DNA of 64,000 nucleotides from Ulvibacter algarum (GCA_947488905.1 CANLBJ010000008.1:1-64000), one strand, 5' to 3'; positions 9,429-18,825 are shown, numbered from the stretch's first letter. Translations and numbers: made by a program. Notes: generated by a model from the letters alone, not told the origin.

Positions 9429-9619
9429 TAACGTTAAGTATAAGAAATCGTAGGGCAGGTGATAAGCACTTTCGTTTCGGTTTATTACTTAGCTAAATAT
9501 AAATATTTTGCTTTTATCTTTTCTTCTATAAACGCCAAATTTTATATTTAGCGGACTTTGTTAATATGTACAGAACTTTCGGTTTAGCACAAACGCCCTA
9601 TGTTTTTTATACATTGTTA
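9429..9619. repeat. 191-bp imperfect palindrome between two orphan genes
   Basis: Outer arms at 9429-9456 and 9595-9619 pair: the left begins TAACGTTAAGTATAAG and ends TAGGGC, while the complement of the right begins TAACAATGTATAAA and ends ATAGGGC. Inner arms pair as AGCTAAATATAAA (9491-9503) with a complement at 9536-9552 ending ATATTTAGC. The whole can fold into one long hairpin with bulges. This resembles integron attC sites or the gene-flanking palindromes of flavobacterial accessory genes. Canonical core sites are not convincing, and no integrase is present in the window. Confidence 0.7.
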
Positions 9620-9629
9620 GCAAATGTAT

Positions 9630-10229
9630 TTATTTTTCAAGTATCTGTCTCAATTCTTTAGTGATATTGTACGTTCCGCTATTATCTATTTGAATTTGAT
9701 TATTTTTCAGAGATTCTAATATTAATTCCGCGGTCGGCTTTAATTTTTTGTGCTCATTTTCAATTTCCTTATTCTTTATTAATTTTTCATATTCATCTTT
9801 CCAATTGTCACCATAATTAATTCTTAAATATCCTTCTTCTAACCAGTAAAAATAATTTAATCCTAAACCTGCTAAAAATCTATATTCATACAGTCTGTTT
9901 CCATTTTCTTGATGTTGCCCTAAATATAAATCATACATTTTATCCAAATATATAGGAGCATTTTTTACATCGATGATAAATTTTGAAAGAAGTTTTATCA
10001 ATTTCCACTTTTCAAATTCTCCTTTACCAATAATTTTTTCAATGATTATTTTTCTTAAAGAACTTTCACTATTCTCACTCTTATAATTAAATTCCAATAA
10101 TTCTTGAAAGGTTTTTTCGTTTAATTGACTTTCTATTTCTGTTTGATAGTAGATACTTTTTTCAAATTCTTCAATTGACATTTCTTTATTAAGAAACTTA
10201 AAAGACGTTATTTTTATATCATTTTTCAC
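9630..10229 (-). CDS. Hypothetical helical protein
   Basis: 199 residues, GTG start (ATG alternatives lie further in), no signal peptide or membrane segment. Composition is rich in Glu, Lys, Ile and Asn, and the sequence is predicted mostly alpha-helical with an aromatic centre (LYEYRFLAGLGLNYFYWLEE). I do not recognise a family. The gene is more AT-rich than the core genes around it. It is flanked on its 3' side by the long palindrome and on its 5' side by a sequence (TTTGCTAAC) that matches the complement of the palindrome edge GTTAGCAAA. It looks like one unit of a cassette-like pair; an immunity or defence role is only a speculation. Confidence 0.6.
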   Translation of the reverse strand: MKNDIKITSFKFLNKEMSIEEFEKSIYYQTEIESQLNEKTFQELLEFNYKSENSESSLRKIIIEKIIGKGEFEKWKLIKLLSKFIIDVKNAPIYLDKMYDLYLGQHQENGNRLYEYRFLAGLGLNYFYWLEEGYLRINYGDNWKDEYEKLIKNKEIENEHKKLKPTAELILESLKNNQIQIDNSGTYNITKELRQILEK

Positions 10230-10349
10230 TTTCGTTCTTTTATGTTTGCTAACTCGTTATATAAATTACTTTGTCGTCGATATACCGTAAATATAAGGGG
10301 GATAACAACTGTTTTTTGTTGTTGATATCATGTAAAGTTATATTTAATA

Positions 10350-11618
10350 TCAAGTCTTCTGCTTCTTCTTTTTAGCTGCAGGAAACAATACATTATTTAA
10401 GATCAAACGATAGCCTGGTGATTGCGGGTGTAATGCTAATTCTGTTTTTGCATCCCCTACTCTATGCTGGTAATCTTCTGGATCGTGACCACCATAAAAT
10501 GTAAAGAATCCTTTTCCTTTTATACCGTGTATATATCGCGCTTCTCCATTGGTTTTATTTGCGCCCATAATAAGCACATTGCTTTTTATTTCTTCTGGCT
10601 CATAAGAGGTGGTTTGACCCATAAACCCTTTTACTAAAGAAGTATGGTTTTGAACTAACATACAAGGTATAGGATCCCATTTTGCAGAGTAATCCATCAA
10701 TGTAAAATAATCTGTTTCTTTTGCTATTTTACGTTTGCGCGTCATATCTATACTAGAAAACTCATATACCATTGGGCTGCGTTCTAGCGTAAAGTCTTTA
10801 AAAGCAAAGGTCTTTTTATAATCTATTTTATTTTGATAACCAGCTTCGCTAGGGTCACCGTCAAACATAGGTTCACAAATATCAACACCTTCTGCTGCAA
10901 GCGCAATATCAAAACTATCTGTGGCACTACACATTGCAAACATAAAGCCACCACCCACTACATAATCTCTCACTTTAAGGGCTACATCTCTTTTTGCTTC
11001 GGAAACTTTAGCATATCCCATTTTAGTCGCCAACTCTTCAGACTTTCGCTTTTCTTCTATGTACCAAGGAGCAGAGCGATAGGCTCTATAAAATTTACCA
11101 TATTGTCCCGTAAAATCTTCGTGATGTAAGTGCAACCAATCATACAACAATAGCTCATCACCCATTACTTGTTCATCATATATAGTTTCGTACGGGATTT
11201 CTGCATAGGTAAGTACCATAGTCACGGCGTCATCCCAGGGTTGATTTCCTAAAGGAGAATACACAGCAATCTTTGGCGCTTTTTCTAGTGAGACTGCCTC
11301 CATATTTTGAGAAGGACTAGCAATTAGTTCTAAAATTTCTTCTGTTTTAGAATCGCTTAAAATTTCAAAAGAAACCCCACGTATCTGGCATTCTCTTCTT
11401 ATCTCTTCTGTATCTGGCAATAAGAAAGAACCTCCTCTATAATTGAGTAGCCATTTTACTTTTACTTGCCTGTCTAATGTCCAGTAAGTAATACCGTAAG
11501 CTTTAAGATGTTCTGCCTGGCCTTCTGCATCCATAGGGATAAGTATATAAGAAGCGCTTGCTTGTAATCCAAAAAAGAGAAAGGTAATGAGTATTATCAA
11601 TCGTGTCATGTATCGCAT
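10350..11618 (-). CDS. Exported conserved flavobacterial protein (mislabelled family)
   Basis: 422 residues with a signal peptide (about 1-23, ending ASAS), so periplasmic or surface-located. Relatives in Flavobacteriaceae are often labelled asparagine synthetase B, but I see neither an N-terminal glutaminase Cys nor an AsnB synthetase domain. The visible motifs are YSPLGNQPWDDAVTMVLTYA, WLHLHHEDFTGQYGKF and VGGGFMFAMCSATDSFDIAL. The last has the look of a class I amidotransferase-like or ThuA-like fold with a Cys after a glycine turn. Reaction unknown. It lies downstream of dnaB on the same strand, 238 bases away. Confidence 0.75.
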   Translation of the reverse strand: MRYMTRLIILITFLFFGLQASASYILIPMDAEGQAEHLKAYGITYWTLDRQVKVKWLLNYRGGSFLLPDTEEIRRECQIRGVSFEILSDSKTEEILELIASPSQNMEAVSLEKAPKIAVYSPLGNQPWDDAVTMVLTYAEIPYETIYDEQVMGDELLLYDWLHLHHEDFTGQYGKFYRAYRSAPWYIEEKRKSEELATKMGYAKVSEAKRDVALKVRDYVVGGGFMFAMCSATDSFDIALAAEGVDICEPMFDGDPSEAGYQNKIDYKKTFAFKDFTLERSPMVYEFSSIDMTRKRKIAKETDYFTLMDYSAKWDPIPCMLVQNHTSLVKGFMGQTTSYEPEEIKSNVLIMGANKTNGEARYIHGIKGKGFFTFYGGHDPEDYQHRVGDAKTELALHPQSPGYRLILNNVLFPAAKKKKQKT

Positions 11619-11856
11619 TTTTATGATGCTTATATTATTGCATCAATAGTATGCTAAGATAGTGACAAATTTTAAGCCAAAGTGGGGAAGTCTTGGAGAT
11701 TTCCGAAGAAATATAAATCAAGAAAACGTAAAAAGAATTGAGTGTGCATTATCTGTAACTGTTGCTCACATTTACTCACCCCATTTTGCCTAGATCTTAA
11801 AAGAGAACATTATTCTTAAAGTATTTTGAGTTAGGACTCGAGTTAATTTTCAAATT

Positions 11857-13410
11857 CTAAAACGGGACCTCATCATCATCTGAGCCAAGATCGTTGTTCA
11901 TAGCACTACCAAAAGCTTCATCTGCAGATGGCAAATTTGCTGTTTTAAAGGTATCATCATTTGCCGCATCATTCATGCTTGAGTGTAGTTCTGTAGGCAT
12001 ATAATTAAATGTCTCTAGGTTTTCAAAACGACCTAAGTGACCAATAAACTTTAAGCGTATTTCGTCAAGACCACCGTTACGGTGTTTTGCTATAATAAAT
12101 TCTGCTTGTCCGTCTGTTGGGGAGTGCTCATCATCATCCCATTCTTCAATTTTATAGTATTCTGGACGGTAAATAAATGATACAATATCTGCATCTTGCT
12201 CAATCGCTCCAGATTCACGAAGGTCACTTAATAAAGGACGTTTACTACCTCCACGCGTTTCTACAGCACGAGATAACTGTGATAGTGCAATAACTGGTAT
12301 TGCAAGTTCTTTTGCTAGTGCTTTAAGGTTACGAGATATGGTAGAAATTTCTTGTTCACGATTTCCTCCGTTTTTGTTCCCTCCTGCTGTCATTAACTGC
12401 AGGTAGTCAATCATTATTAACTTAATACCGTGTTGCGACGCTAGACGTCTTGCCTTTGCACGTAAATCAAAAATGGATAGTGATGGAGTATCATCAATAA
12501 ATAATGGTGCTTTTTCTAATGCTTGCACTCTTACGTTTAACTGTTCCCACTCGTGCTTCTCAAGATTTCCAGTTCTTAACTTTTCTGAAGATAGTTTTGT
12601 TTCAGAAGAAATTAAACGTGTAATTAACTGTACAGATGACATCTCTAATGAGAAGAATGCTACAGGAATATTGTGATCTACGGCAACGTTACGAGCCATA
12701 GATAATGTTAGTGCGGTTTTACCCATACCTGGACGTGCGGCGATGATAATTAAATCACTTGGCTGCCATCCTGAGGTTAGTTTATCTACAAGTTCAAAAC
12801 CAGATGGGATTCCAGAAAGTCCCTCACGGTTAGCAATCTCTTCAATCTTCTTTTTTGCGGCGATTACTAATTGCTGTGCTGTTTCTGAAGATCGCTTAAT
12901 GTTACCTTGTGTAATCTCATAAAGTTTAGATTCTGCTGTGTCTAGCAAATCAAAAACATCTGTAGTTTCGTCGTAAGACTCTTCAATAATTTCGTTTGAA
13001 ATTTTAATTAAACTACGCTGTATAAATTTCTGAAGTATAATTCTAGAGTGAAACTCAATATGTGCAGATGAAGACACTTTTTGAGTTAATTGAATTAAGT
13101 AAAAATCACCACCTGCTGCATCTAATTTTTGCATTTGCTTTAAACGCGCCGAAACGGTTAATAAGTCTACGGGAGACCCTTCTTTAAAGAGAATGTAAAT
13201 AGCCTCAAAGATGTGCTGGTGTGCTTCTTTATAGAAAACGTCTGAACTTAAAATATCAATAACATCATCAACACCTTTTTTATCAATCATCATCGCTCCA
13301 AGCACAACCTCCTCAAGATCAATTGCTTGCGGTGGTATTTTACCCTTCTCTAGAGAGACTACAGGGGTTGGGCGCTTTTTAAAAGAGGGTGATGATTGTG
13401 TTTGTTCCAT
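11857..13410 (-). CDS. dnaB: Replicative DNA helicase
   Basis: Hexameric 5'-3' helicase of the replication fork. 517 residues: the N-terminal DnaB domain (about 28-130, AIDLEEVVLGAMMIDK) and a RecA-like motor with Walker A ARPGMGKT (225-232) and Walker B IMIDYLQLM (about 332-340). LSQLSRAVETRGGSKRPLLSDLRESGAIEQDAD follows, the conserved C-terminal motif region. No intein interrupts the motor. The C-terminal tail is acidic (DLGSDDDEVPF). It sits in a leftward block with accA and lptG/F genes; it is separated from accA by a terminator, so it probably has its own promoter. Confidence 0.97.
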   Translation of the reverse strand: MEQTQSSPSFKKRPTPVVSLEKGKIPPQAIDLEEVVLGAMMIDKKGVDDVIDILSSDVFYKEAHQHIFEAIYILFKEGSPVDLLTVSARLKQMQKLDAAGGDFYLIQLTQKVSSSAHIEFHSRIILQKFIQRSLIKISNEIIEESYDETTDVFDLLDTAESKLYEITQGNIKRSSETAQQLVIAAKKKIEEIANREGLSGIPSGFELVDKLTSGWQPSDLIIIAARPGMGKTALTLSMARNVAVDHNIPVAFFSLEMSSVQLITRLISSETKLSSEKLRTGNLEKHEWEQLNVRVQALEKAPLFIDDTPSLSIFDLRAKARRLASQHGIKLIMIDYLQLMTAGGNKNGGNREQEISTISRNLKALAKELAIPVIALSQLSRAVETRGGSKRPLLSDLRESGAIEQDADIVSFIYRPEYYKIEEWDDDEHSPTDGQAEFIIAKHRNGGLDEIRLKFIGHLGRFENLETFNYMPTELHSSMNDAANDDTFKTANLPSADEAFGSAMNNDLGSDDDEVPF

Positions 13411-13525
13411 AGGACGAAAGTAGGTATTAGGTTTTGATTTTGGGTATAAAATTACTTGACGGATATTAACCGTCTATTAACAAGTGTACTGTTAACAAGT
13501 CTAGAATATTGTTAATAAGGCACAA

Positions 13526-13555
13526 AAAAATCTGAAGAATAATCTTCAGATTTTT
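13526..13555 (-). terminator. accA terminator
   Basis: Hairpin AAATCTGAAGA / TCTTCAGATTT with a four-base loop. The A-run at 13524-13530 becomes a T-run on the minus strand. It lies 23 bases beyond the accA stop codon and before dnaB. Confidence 0.8.
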
Positions 13556-13577
13556 CAAAGTCCTGTTATGACCGATA

Positions 13578-14531
13578 CTATCCTTTAAAGACTCCCATTT
13601 GAGAATATTTATCCATTCTTTTTTCGACTAAATCTTTTGGTGATAAGTCTTTTAAAGCAGCATATTCTTTCTCAATAGCAGTTGCAACGGTTTTAAATGT
13701 TGCTTCGCGCTCGCTGTGAGCTCCACCTAATGGTTCTTTAACAATAACGTCTATTAATTTTTGCTTTTTCATGTCTGTAGCAGTAAGTTTTAAAGCTTCT
13801 GCTGCGATCTCTTTGTACTCCCAGCTCTTCCATAAAATAGAAGAACAACTTTCTGGAGAGATTACAGAGTACCAAGTGTTTTCTAACATTAAAACACGAT
13901 CTCCTACACCTATACCTAAGGCACCACCACTTGCTCCTTCACCAATAATAACAATAATTATAGGCACTTTAAGACGAGTCATTTCAAGAATATTACGAGC
14001 AATTGCTTCTCCTTGTCCTCTTTCTTCTGCTTCTACTCCTGGATATGCTCCTGGTGTGTCTATTAGACATACAACAGGAATATTAAACTTCTCTGCAGAC
14101 TTCATTAAACGTAAAGCCTTACGGTACCCCTCAGGGTTTGCCATTCCAAAATTTCTGTATTGGCGAGTTTTTGTGTTATACCCTTTTTGTTGTCCAATAA
14201 ACATATAACTCTGGTCACCTATTTTACCCAGGCCACCTACCATCGCTTTATCATCTTTAAAGTTACGGTCTCCATGTAACTCTAAAAAAGAATCACCACA
14301 CATTGCATTTATGTAATCCATTGTGTAGGGACGATTAGGGTGACGTGATAATAAAACACGCTGCCAAGGAGTTAGGTTCTTATATATGTCTTTTTTTGTG
14401 TCTTTTAGTTTCTTCTCTATTTGCTTACAAGTTGCAGTAACATCTACTTCACTGTCCTCCCCTATCTGGCAGGCCTTTTCGTACTGTTCTTGTAATTCTT
14501 TAATAGGAAGTTCAAACTCAAGATATTCCAT
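13578..14531 (-). CDS. accA: Acetyl-CoA carboxylase carboxyltransferase subunit alpha
   Basis: Forms the carboxyltransferase with AccD and makes malonyl-CoA for fatty acid synthesis. 317 residues, close to the 319 of E. coli. The family signature is clear: [63 protein letters not shown] and [20 protein letters not shown]. The N-terminus is the usual helical segment ([13 protein letters not shown]). It has its own promoter at 14564-14571 and a terminator, so it appears monocistronic within the leftward block. Confidence 0.97.
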   Translation of the reverse strand: MEYLEFELPIKELQEQYEKACQIGEDSEVDVTATCKQIEKKLKDTKKDIYKNLTPWQRVLLSRHPNRPYTMDYINAMCGDSFLELHGDRNFKDDKAMVGGLGKIGDQSYMFIGQQKGYNTKTRQYRNFGMANPEGYRKALRLMKSAEKFNIPVVCLIDTPGAYPGVEAEERGQGEAIARNILEMTRLKVPIIIVIIGEGASGGALGIGVGDRVLMLENTWYSVISPESCSSILWKSWEYKEIAAEALKLTATDMKKQKLIDVIVKEPLGGAHSEREATFKTVATAIEKEYAALKDLSPKDLVEKRMDKYSQMGVFKG

Positions 14532-14563
14532 ACTATCTTCTATTTTTTGGTTTGTTTAGGGTA

Positions 14564-14571
14564 CAAATATA
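14564..14571 (-). promoter_or_regulatory. accA promoter -7 element
   Basis: TATATTTG on the minus strand (CAAATATA at 14564-14571) lies 33 bases before the accA ATG. A TTG on the same strand (complement of 14595-14597) is about 23 bases further upstream, at the edge of the usual spacing. Confidence 0.55.
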
Positions 14572-14588
14572 ACTATTGTAACCTTGTA

Positions 14589-15485
14589 TTATAACAACTC
14601 ATTTGATTTTCTGCTCTTACGAGTTTTAATAATTCCGTTACATATTACTGTAGCTATTATAATCCCTGCTCCCATGTAAAATTGTGGGCTCATATATTCT
14701 TTATCACCCAAAATCCAGAGAGCTAATAAAATACCATAAACGGGCTCCATATTTATTGTGAGCATTACCGTATATGGGCTTATCCACTTCATAACATGTA
14801 CAGAGGCTATAAACGCGTATGCTGTACAAGCAGAGGCAAGTATAAACAAATATACCCAATCCATAAAAGGCAATGTAAAGAATGCTTCTGAAAAATCTTG
14901 TGCGTAAAATAAATAAGCTGTTATACATAACATGCCAAAAAACAACTCGTAAAATGATATCACCGAAGCATTATACTTTACCGCAAACTTGCCATTTATC
15001 ACAGAAAAAAGCGCCCCTAAAAAGGCTGAAGTTAACGCGAGTACTATCCCCCAAAAGTTATCTCCTTCTGCTTGAAAGATGATGTATAGACCAACTACAA
15101 CTATTAGCCCAAATAAAACCTCGTACCAAATGATCTTTCTTTTATAGAATAAGGGCTCTAAAAAGGCAGTAAAAAATGCCCCTGTAGACATAATAGCTAG
15201 TGTTATGGATACATTAGACTCTTTAATAGCACTAAAAAATGCCAACCAGTGAAGTGCAATTATTAGTCCTGCAATAAAGAAACCTGCTATTGTTTTCTTG
15301 CTAAACTTGAGTCTATAGCGTTTCAGAAGTACCCAAAAAAATATTAGAATTGTAGCAATTAACATTCTAAACCAGACAAGTGGGATTGCATCTACAGTAA
15401 TCAAAGCACCAAGTACGGCTGTAAAACCCCATATAAAAACAATAAAATGGAGGTGTAAGTAGTTGAGGAGTTTATCGTTTTGCAT
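14589..15485 (-). CDS. EamA/DMT-family transporter
   Basis: Inner-membrane permease of 298 residues with about ten hydrophobic helices arranged as two repeats of the EamA domain, typical of drug/metabolite exporters. Visible family words are FIVFIWGFTAVLGALI in helix 1 and NMEPVYGILLALWILGD in the second repeat. The substrate cannot be inferred. Its start overlaps the end of the LptF/G-type gene by 14 bases, which indicates translational coupling in a leftward operon with that gene. Confidence 0.88.
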   Translation of the reverse strand: MQNDKLLNYLHLHFIVFIWGFTAVLGALITVDAIPLVWFRMLIATILIFFWVLLKRYRLKFSKKTIAGFFIAGLIIALHWLAFFSAIKESNVSITLAIMSTGAFFTAFLEPLFYKRKIIWYEVLFGLIVVVGLYIIFQAEGDNFWGIVLALTSAFLGALFSVINGKFAVKYNASVISFYELFFGMLCITAYLFYAQDFSEAFFTLPFMDWVYLFILASACTAYAFIASVHVMKWISPYTVMLTINMEPVYGILLALWILGDKEYMSPQFYMGAGIIIATVICNGIIKTRKSRKSNELL

Positions 15486-16554
15486 TGCGCAATAAATATA
15501 TTGCTAAAATAGCAAAGATGACATTAGGAAACCAAGTAGCGACTAAAGGTGAAAAATCACTTTGTTGTGCTAGAGTACCAAAAATTTTATCAAAAAACAC
15601 AAAAATCATCCCAATACCAATACCTATTGCTAGGTTTGCTCCCATACCACCACGGCGTTTTATAGATGAAACTGCAACAGCAATTATTGTTAATATGAAC
15701 ACAGAAAAAGGAATACTAAATCTTTTGTATTTTTCTAATACATACCTATTAATATAGGACGACCCTCGAGCTTTCTCTTGTTCTATATAATTGTTTAGAT
15801 CTGAATAATTTAAAGTTTCTGCTATATACTTTACAGGTGTAAGGTCTTCTAGATTAAAAGAGAATGTAGTATCTACACTCGCACGGCTTTCTAGTATATC
15901 ATCATTAACACCTATGGTTCGTTTTTTATAAGATTGTAAAGTATAGGTACTGTCAATCTCGTTATAGCGAATACGGTTTGCAGATATCTTATAGACAAGC
16001 TTCTCCTCTTCAAAATGCTCTAAAGTAAAATGAGCCCCAGAATTATCTATAGTATTAAAGTAACTTACATAAATATAGTCGTTATCATTAATTTGCCTAA
16101 AGATATTACCTTTGTCTCTATCTTTTTTACGCACTAAATACTTATATGTAAACTCATTATACCCCGTGCTTGCTAGTGGCGCTAAATATAGTGTAAGCCC
16201 TAATCCTAAAGAGAAGACAATTGTTGCTCCTATCATATAAGGTCTTAAAAACCGATAATAAGACACTCCACTACTTAAAAAAGCAATAACCTCTGTGTTA
16301 TTTGCAAGCTTAGAAGTAAACCAAATTACAGACAAAAAAAGGAATAAAGGAAAAAGCAGGTTTGCAAAATAAACTGTAAACTCTAATAGATAAATTGCAA
16401 CCGCTTTAAATGGTACTTCGTTATCAAGAATCTTATCAATTTTTTCTGCTAAGTGTACAGTAATCCCAATAGGTATAAAAAGCAATAGTAAGAGACTAAA
16501 GGTCCCTAAATACTTTTTTAAAATATATTTATCGAGAATGGTTAACACAAACAA
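15472..16554 (-). CDS. LptF/LptG-family LPS export permease
   Basis: YjgP/YjgQ-type permease of 360 residues; in the family, two such subunits with LptB2 extract lipopolysaccharide from the inner membrane. Features seen: three N-terminal membrane helices (LGTFSLLLLLFIPIGITVHL; VYFANLLFPLFLFLSVIWF; YMIGATIVFSLGLGLTLYLA). A periplasmic beta-jellyroll-like domain follows (about 120-270), then three C-terminal helices from about 275 on. N-terminal LDKYILKKYLGTF is family-typical. LptF and LptG cannot be separated with certainty. It is the first gene of a pair with the overlapping EamA gene. Confidence 0.88.
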   Translation of the reverse strand: MFVLTILDKYILKKYLGTFSLLLLLFIPIGITVHLAEKIDKILDNEVPFKAVAIYLLEFTVYFANLLFPLFLFLSVIWFTSKLANNTEVIAFLSSGVSYYRFLRPYMIGATIVFSLGLGLTLYLAPLASTGYNEFTYKYLVRKKDRDKGNIFRQINDNDYIYVSYFNTIDNSGAHFTLEHFEEEKLVYKISANRIRYNEIDSTYTLQSYKKRTIGVNDDILESRASVDTTFSFNLEDLTPVKYIAETLNYSDLNNYIEQEKARGSSYINRYVLEKYKRFSIPFSVFILTIIAVAVSSIKRRGGMGANLAIGIGIGMIFVFFDKIFGTLAQQSDFSPLVATWFPNVIFAILAIYLLRNAKR

Positions 16555-16647
16555 TTTATGGTTTAAGGTTTAAAATTTTATGTTTTGGCAAAATATCACT
16601 AAAAGATTTTATGCGTCTATTAAAACAGCACATATACCTCATAATTT

Positions 16648-17778
16648 TTAAAGTCGGTTATCCATCTGCTTTACCATCATGTTTTTCCACTTAGTAAAAT
16701 CTCCAGCGATAATATGTTTTCTTGCTTCTCTCACTAACCAAAGGTAAAAACCTAGATTATGAATAGTTGCAATCTGACGACCTAACATTTCATTAACGGT
16801 AAAAAGATGCCTAACGTATGCTTTACTATAAGCTGTATCTACCCAAGTGATATTCATATCATCAATAACAGAGAAATCTGCTTCCCATTTTTTGTTCTTT
16901 ATGTTAATGGTACCGTATGCTGTAAAAAGCATTCCGTTACGCCCATTACGGGTAGGCATCACACAATCAAACATGTCAATACCTAAAGCAATATTCTCTA
17001 ATAAATTAATAGGAGTACCTACTCCCATTAAGTAACGAGGCTTATCTTTAGGTAAAATAGCTGTCACAATTTCAGTCATTGCATACATCTCTTCTGCAGG
17101 CTCACCCACAGAAAGGCCACCTATAGCATTACCTTCTGCACCTACTCCTGCTATATACTCTGCAGATTGCATTCTTAAATCTTTATACGTGCTCCCCTGC
17201 ACAATAGGAAAAAACGTCTGACTATAATCATACTTAAAAGGTACTTTATCTAGATGCGTTAAACAACGCTCTAACCATCTATGCGTCATGTGCATAGATC
17301 GCTTCGCATAATTATAATCGCATGGATAAGGCGTACACTCATCAAAAGCCATAATAATATCTGCCCCAATGCTACGCTGTATCTCCATCACATTTTCTGG
17401 CGTAAACATATGGTAACTACCATCTATATGAGACTTAAACTTTACCCCTTCTTCTTTTATTTTGTTGTTGCCAGAAAGAGAATATACTTGATAACCACCG
17501 CTATCTGTTAAGATATTCCTATCCCAATTCATAAACTTATGAAGACCACCTGCCTTTTCTATAATTTCAATTCCAGGACGTAAGTATAAATGATACGTAT
17601 TTCCTAAAATAATATCAGGATTAATCTCATCTGCCAGTTCTTTTTGGTGCACTCCTTTTACGGTACCCACAGTACCTACAGGCATAAAAATAGGCGTCTC
17701 TACAGTACCGTGATCTAGTGTGACCGTCCCTGCTCGTGCTTGACTATTAATATCTGTACCTTCTATTTTAAAATCCAT
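16648..17778 (-). CDS. tgt: tRNA-guanine(34) transglycosylase lacking the Zn cysteines
   Basis: Exchanges guanine 34 of GUN-anticodon tRNAs for the queuosine precursor preQ1. 376 residues with TDSGGYQVYSLS (Asp92), FDECTPYP, GGLSVGEP and the nucleophile region DMFDCVMPTRNGRNG (about 268-282). The usual zinc site C-x-C-x2-C plus His is altered: positions aligned to the three cysteines are Asn309, Thr311 and Asp314, while His340 (IHNLGFYLWLV) is kept. I recall similar loss in other Bacteroidota, so it is probably a lineage trait rather than damage. It has its own promoter and lies upstream of lptF/G. Confidence 0.95.
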   Translation of the reverse strand: MDFKIEGTDINSQARAGTVTLDHGTVETPIFMPVGTVGTVKGVHQKELADEINPDIILGNTYHLYLRPGIEIIEKAGGLHKFMNWDRNILTDSGGYQVYSLSGNNKIKEEGVKFKSHIDGSYHMFTPENVMEIQRSIGADIIMAFDECTPYPCDYNYAKRSMHMTHRWLERCLTHLDKVPFKYDYSQTFFPIVQGSTYKDLRMQSAEYIAGVGAEGNAIGGLSVGEPAEEMYAMTEIVTAILPKDKPRYLMGVGTPINLLENIALGIDMFDCVMPTRNGRNGMLFTAYGTINIKNKKWEADFSVIDDMNITWVDTAYSKAYVRHLFTVNEMLGRQIATIHNLGFYLWLVREARKHIIAGDFTKWKNMMVKQMDNRL

Positions 17779-17795
17779 ATAAAATCTTGAATTTG

Positions 17796-17803
17796 CAAAG
17801 ATA
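17796..17803 (-). promoter_or_regulatory. tgt promoter -7 element
   Basis: TATCTTTG on the minus strand (CAAAGATA, 17796-17803), 18 bases before the tgt ATG, matches TAnnTTTG. The leader would be very short. Confidence 0.55.
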
Positions 17804-17926
17804 CCCTTTTATAGTATTTCTGAAATATCATTGACATTCTTAATGCTATTTTATTGAAGAATTTTAGCTTCTATCCATATTGTTAACTAATACAGTTAAA
17901 TCGTTAATAACTGAACTAAACTCACC

Positions 17927-17957
17927 TTGAGTACAGCCTCAGATTCTAGTACTTTTG
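17927..17957 (+). promoter_or_regulatory. Transketolase promoter
   Basis: TTG (17927-17929) and TACTTTTG (17950-17957) are 20 bases apart, matching the phylum promoter. The first transketolase ATG follows at 17980. Confidence 0.6.
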
Positions 17958-17979
17958 AAGTTCATATTTTAAAAATATT

Positions 17980-18825
17980 ATGGCAAATATTGCACAATTA
18001 GAAGACATGGTCACTCAAGTACGTCGTGACATTATAAGGCAAGTACATAAAGTAAATTCTGGTCACCCAGGAGGATCTTTAGGATGCGCAGAATTTTTCG
18101 TGGCACTTTATCAAGAAGTGATGGATCGCAAAGAAGGTTTTGATATGAACGGTGAGGGAGAAGATCTTTTCTTCTTATCTAACGGTCATATTTCTCCTGT
18201 TTTTTATAGCGTTCTAGCACGATCTGGGTACTTTCCGGTAGAAGAGCTTAACACCTTTAGACTTTTAAACTCAAGACTACAAGGACACCCTACTACACAT
18301 GAAGGCTTACCTGGTATTCGTATGGCATCTGGTTCTTTAGGTCAAGGTATCTCTGTATCTATAGGAGCAGCAGCAACAAAAAAACTAAACAATGACAATC
18401 ACCTAGTTTACACACTTTGTGGTGATGGTGAGTTGCAAGAAGGTCAAAACTGGGAAGCAATCATGTATGCAGCTGCAAACAATGTGGATAACCTTATCGT
18501 ATCTATTGACCTTAACGGGCAACAGATAGACGGGTCTACAGATGCCGTTCTTGGTATGGGTAGCATTCGCGCTAAGTTTGAAGCTTTTGGTTGGGATGTA
18601 CTTGATGTAAAAGAAGGTAATAATATGACAGCGGTTATTGACGGTCTTAATGCTGCAAAAGCTAAAACTGGAAACGGAAAACCTATCTGCGTTTTATTAC
18701 ATACAGTAATGGGTAATGGTATTGATTTTATGATGCATACACACGCTTGGCACGGGAAAGCCCCTAATGATGAGCAACTAGCAGAAGGTTTATCTCAAAA
18801 TCCAGAAACACTGGGAGATTATTAA
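17980..18825 (+). CDS. Transketolase, N-terminal subunit
   Basis: Thiamine-diphosphate-binding half of a split transketolase that moves two-carbon units in the pentose phosphate pathway. 281 residues, the usual size of the separate N subunit. Motifs: VNSGHPGGSLGCAEF near the start, SNGHISPVFY, GSLGQGISVSIGAA, and the ThDP motif GDGELQEGQNWEA with the later SIDLNGQQIDG. The ATG is preceded by a good promoter. The C-terminal half is the next gene, 84 bases on, so the two are surely expressed together and assemble into one enzyme. Confidence 0.95.
   Translation: MANIAQLEDMVTQVRRDIIRQVHKVNSGHPGGSLGCAEFFVALYQEVMDRKEGFDMNGEGEDLFFLSNGHISPVFYSVLARSGYFPVEELNTFRLLNSRLQGHPTTHEGLPGIRMASGSLGQGISVSIGAAATKKLNNDNHLVYTLCGDGELQEGQNWEAIMYAAANNVDNLIVSIDLNGQQIDGSTDAVLGMGSIRAKFEAFGWDVLDVKEGNNMTAVIDGLNAAKAKTGNGKPICVLLHTVMGNGIDFMMHTHAWHGKAPNDEQLAEGLSQNPETLGDY

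Noticed and set aside
9429-9619. Calling the long palindrome a genuine integron attC site
   Set aside because: Only one GTTRRRY-like word (GTTAAGT) is present, a matching RYYYAAC at the other end is not, and no integron integrase lies in the window.
9630-10229. Assigning the two orphan genes as a toxin/immunity or defence pair
   Set aside because: No nuclease, toxin or antitoxin motif is visible in either protein; only location and composition suggest transfer.
13771-14208. 145-codon plus-strand frame opposite accA
   Set aside because: Antisense shadow of accA, whose protein signatures are unmistakable; no promoter on that strand.
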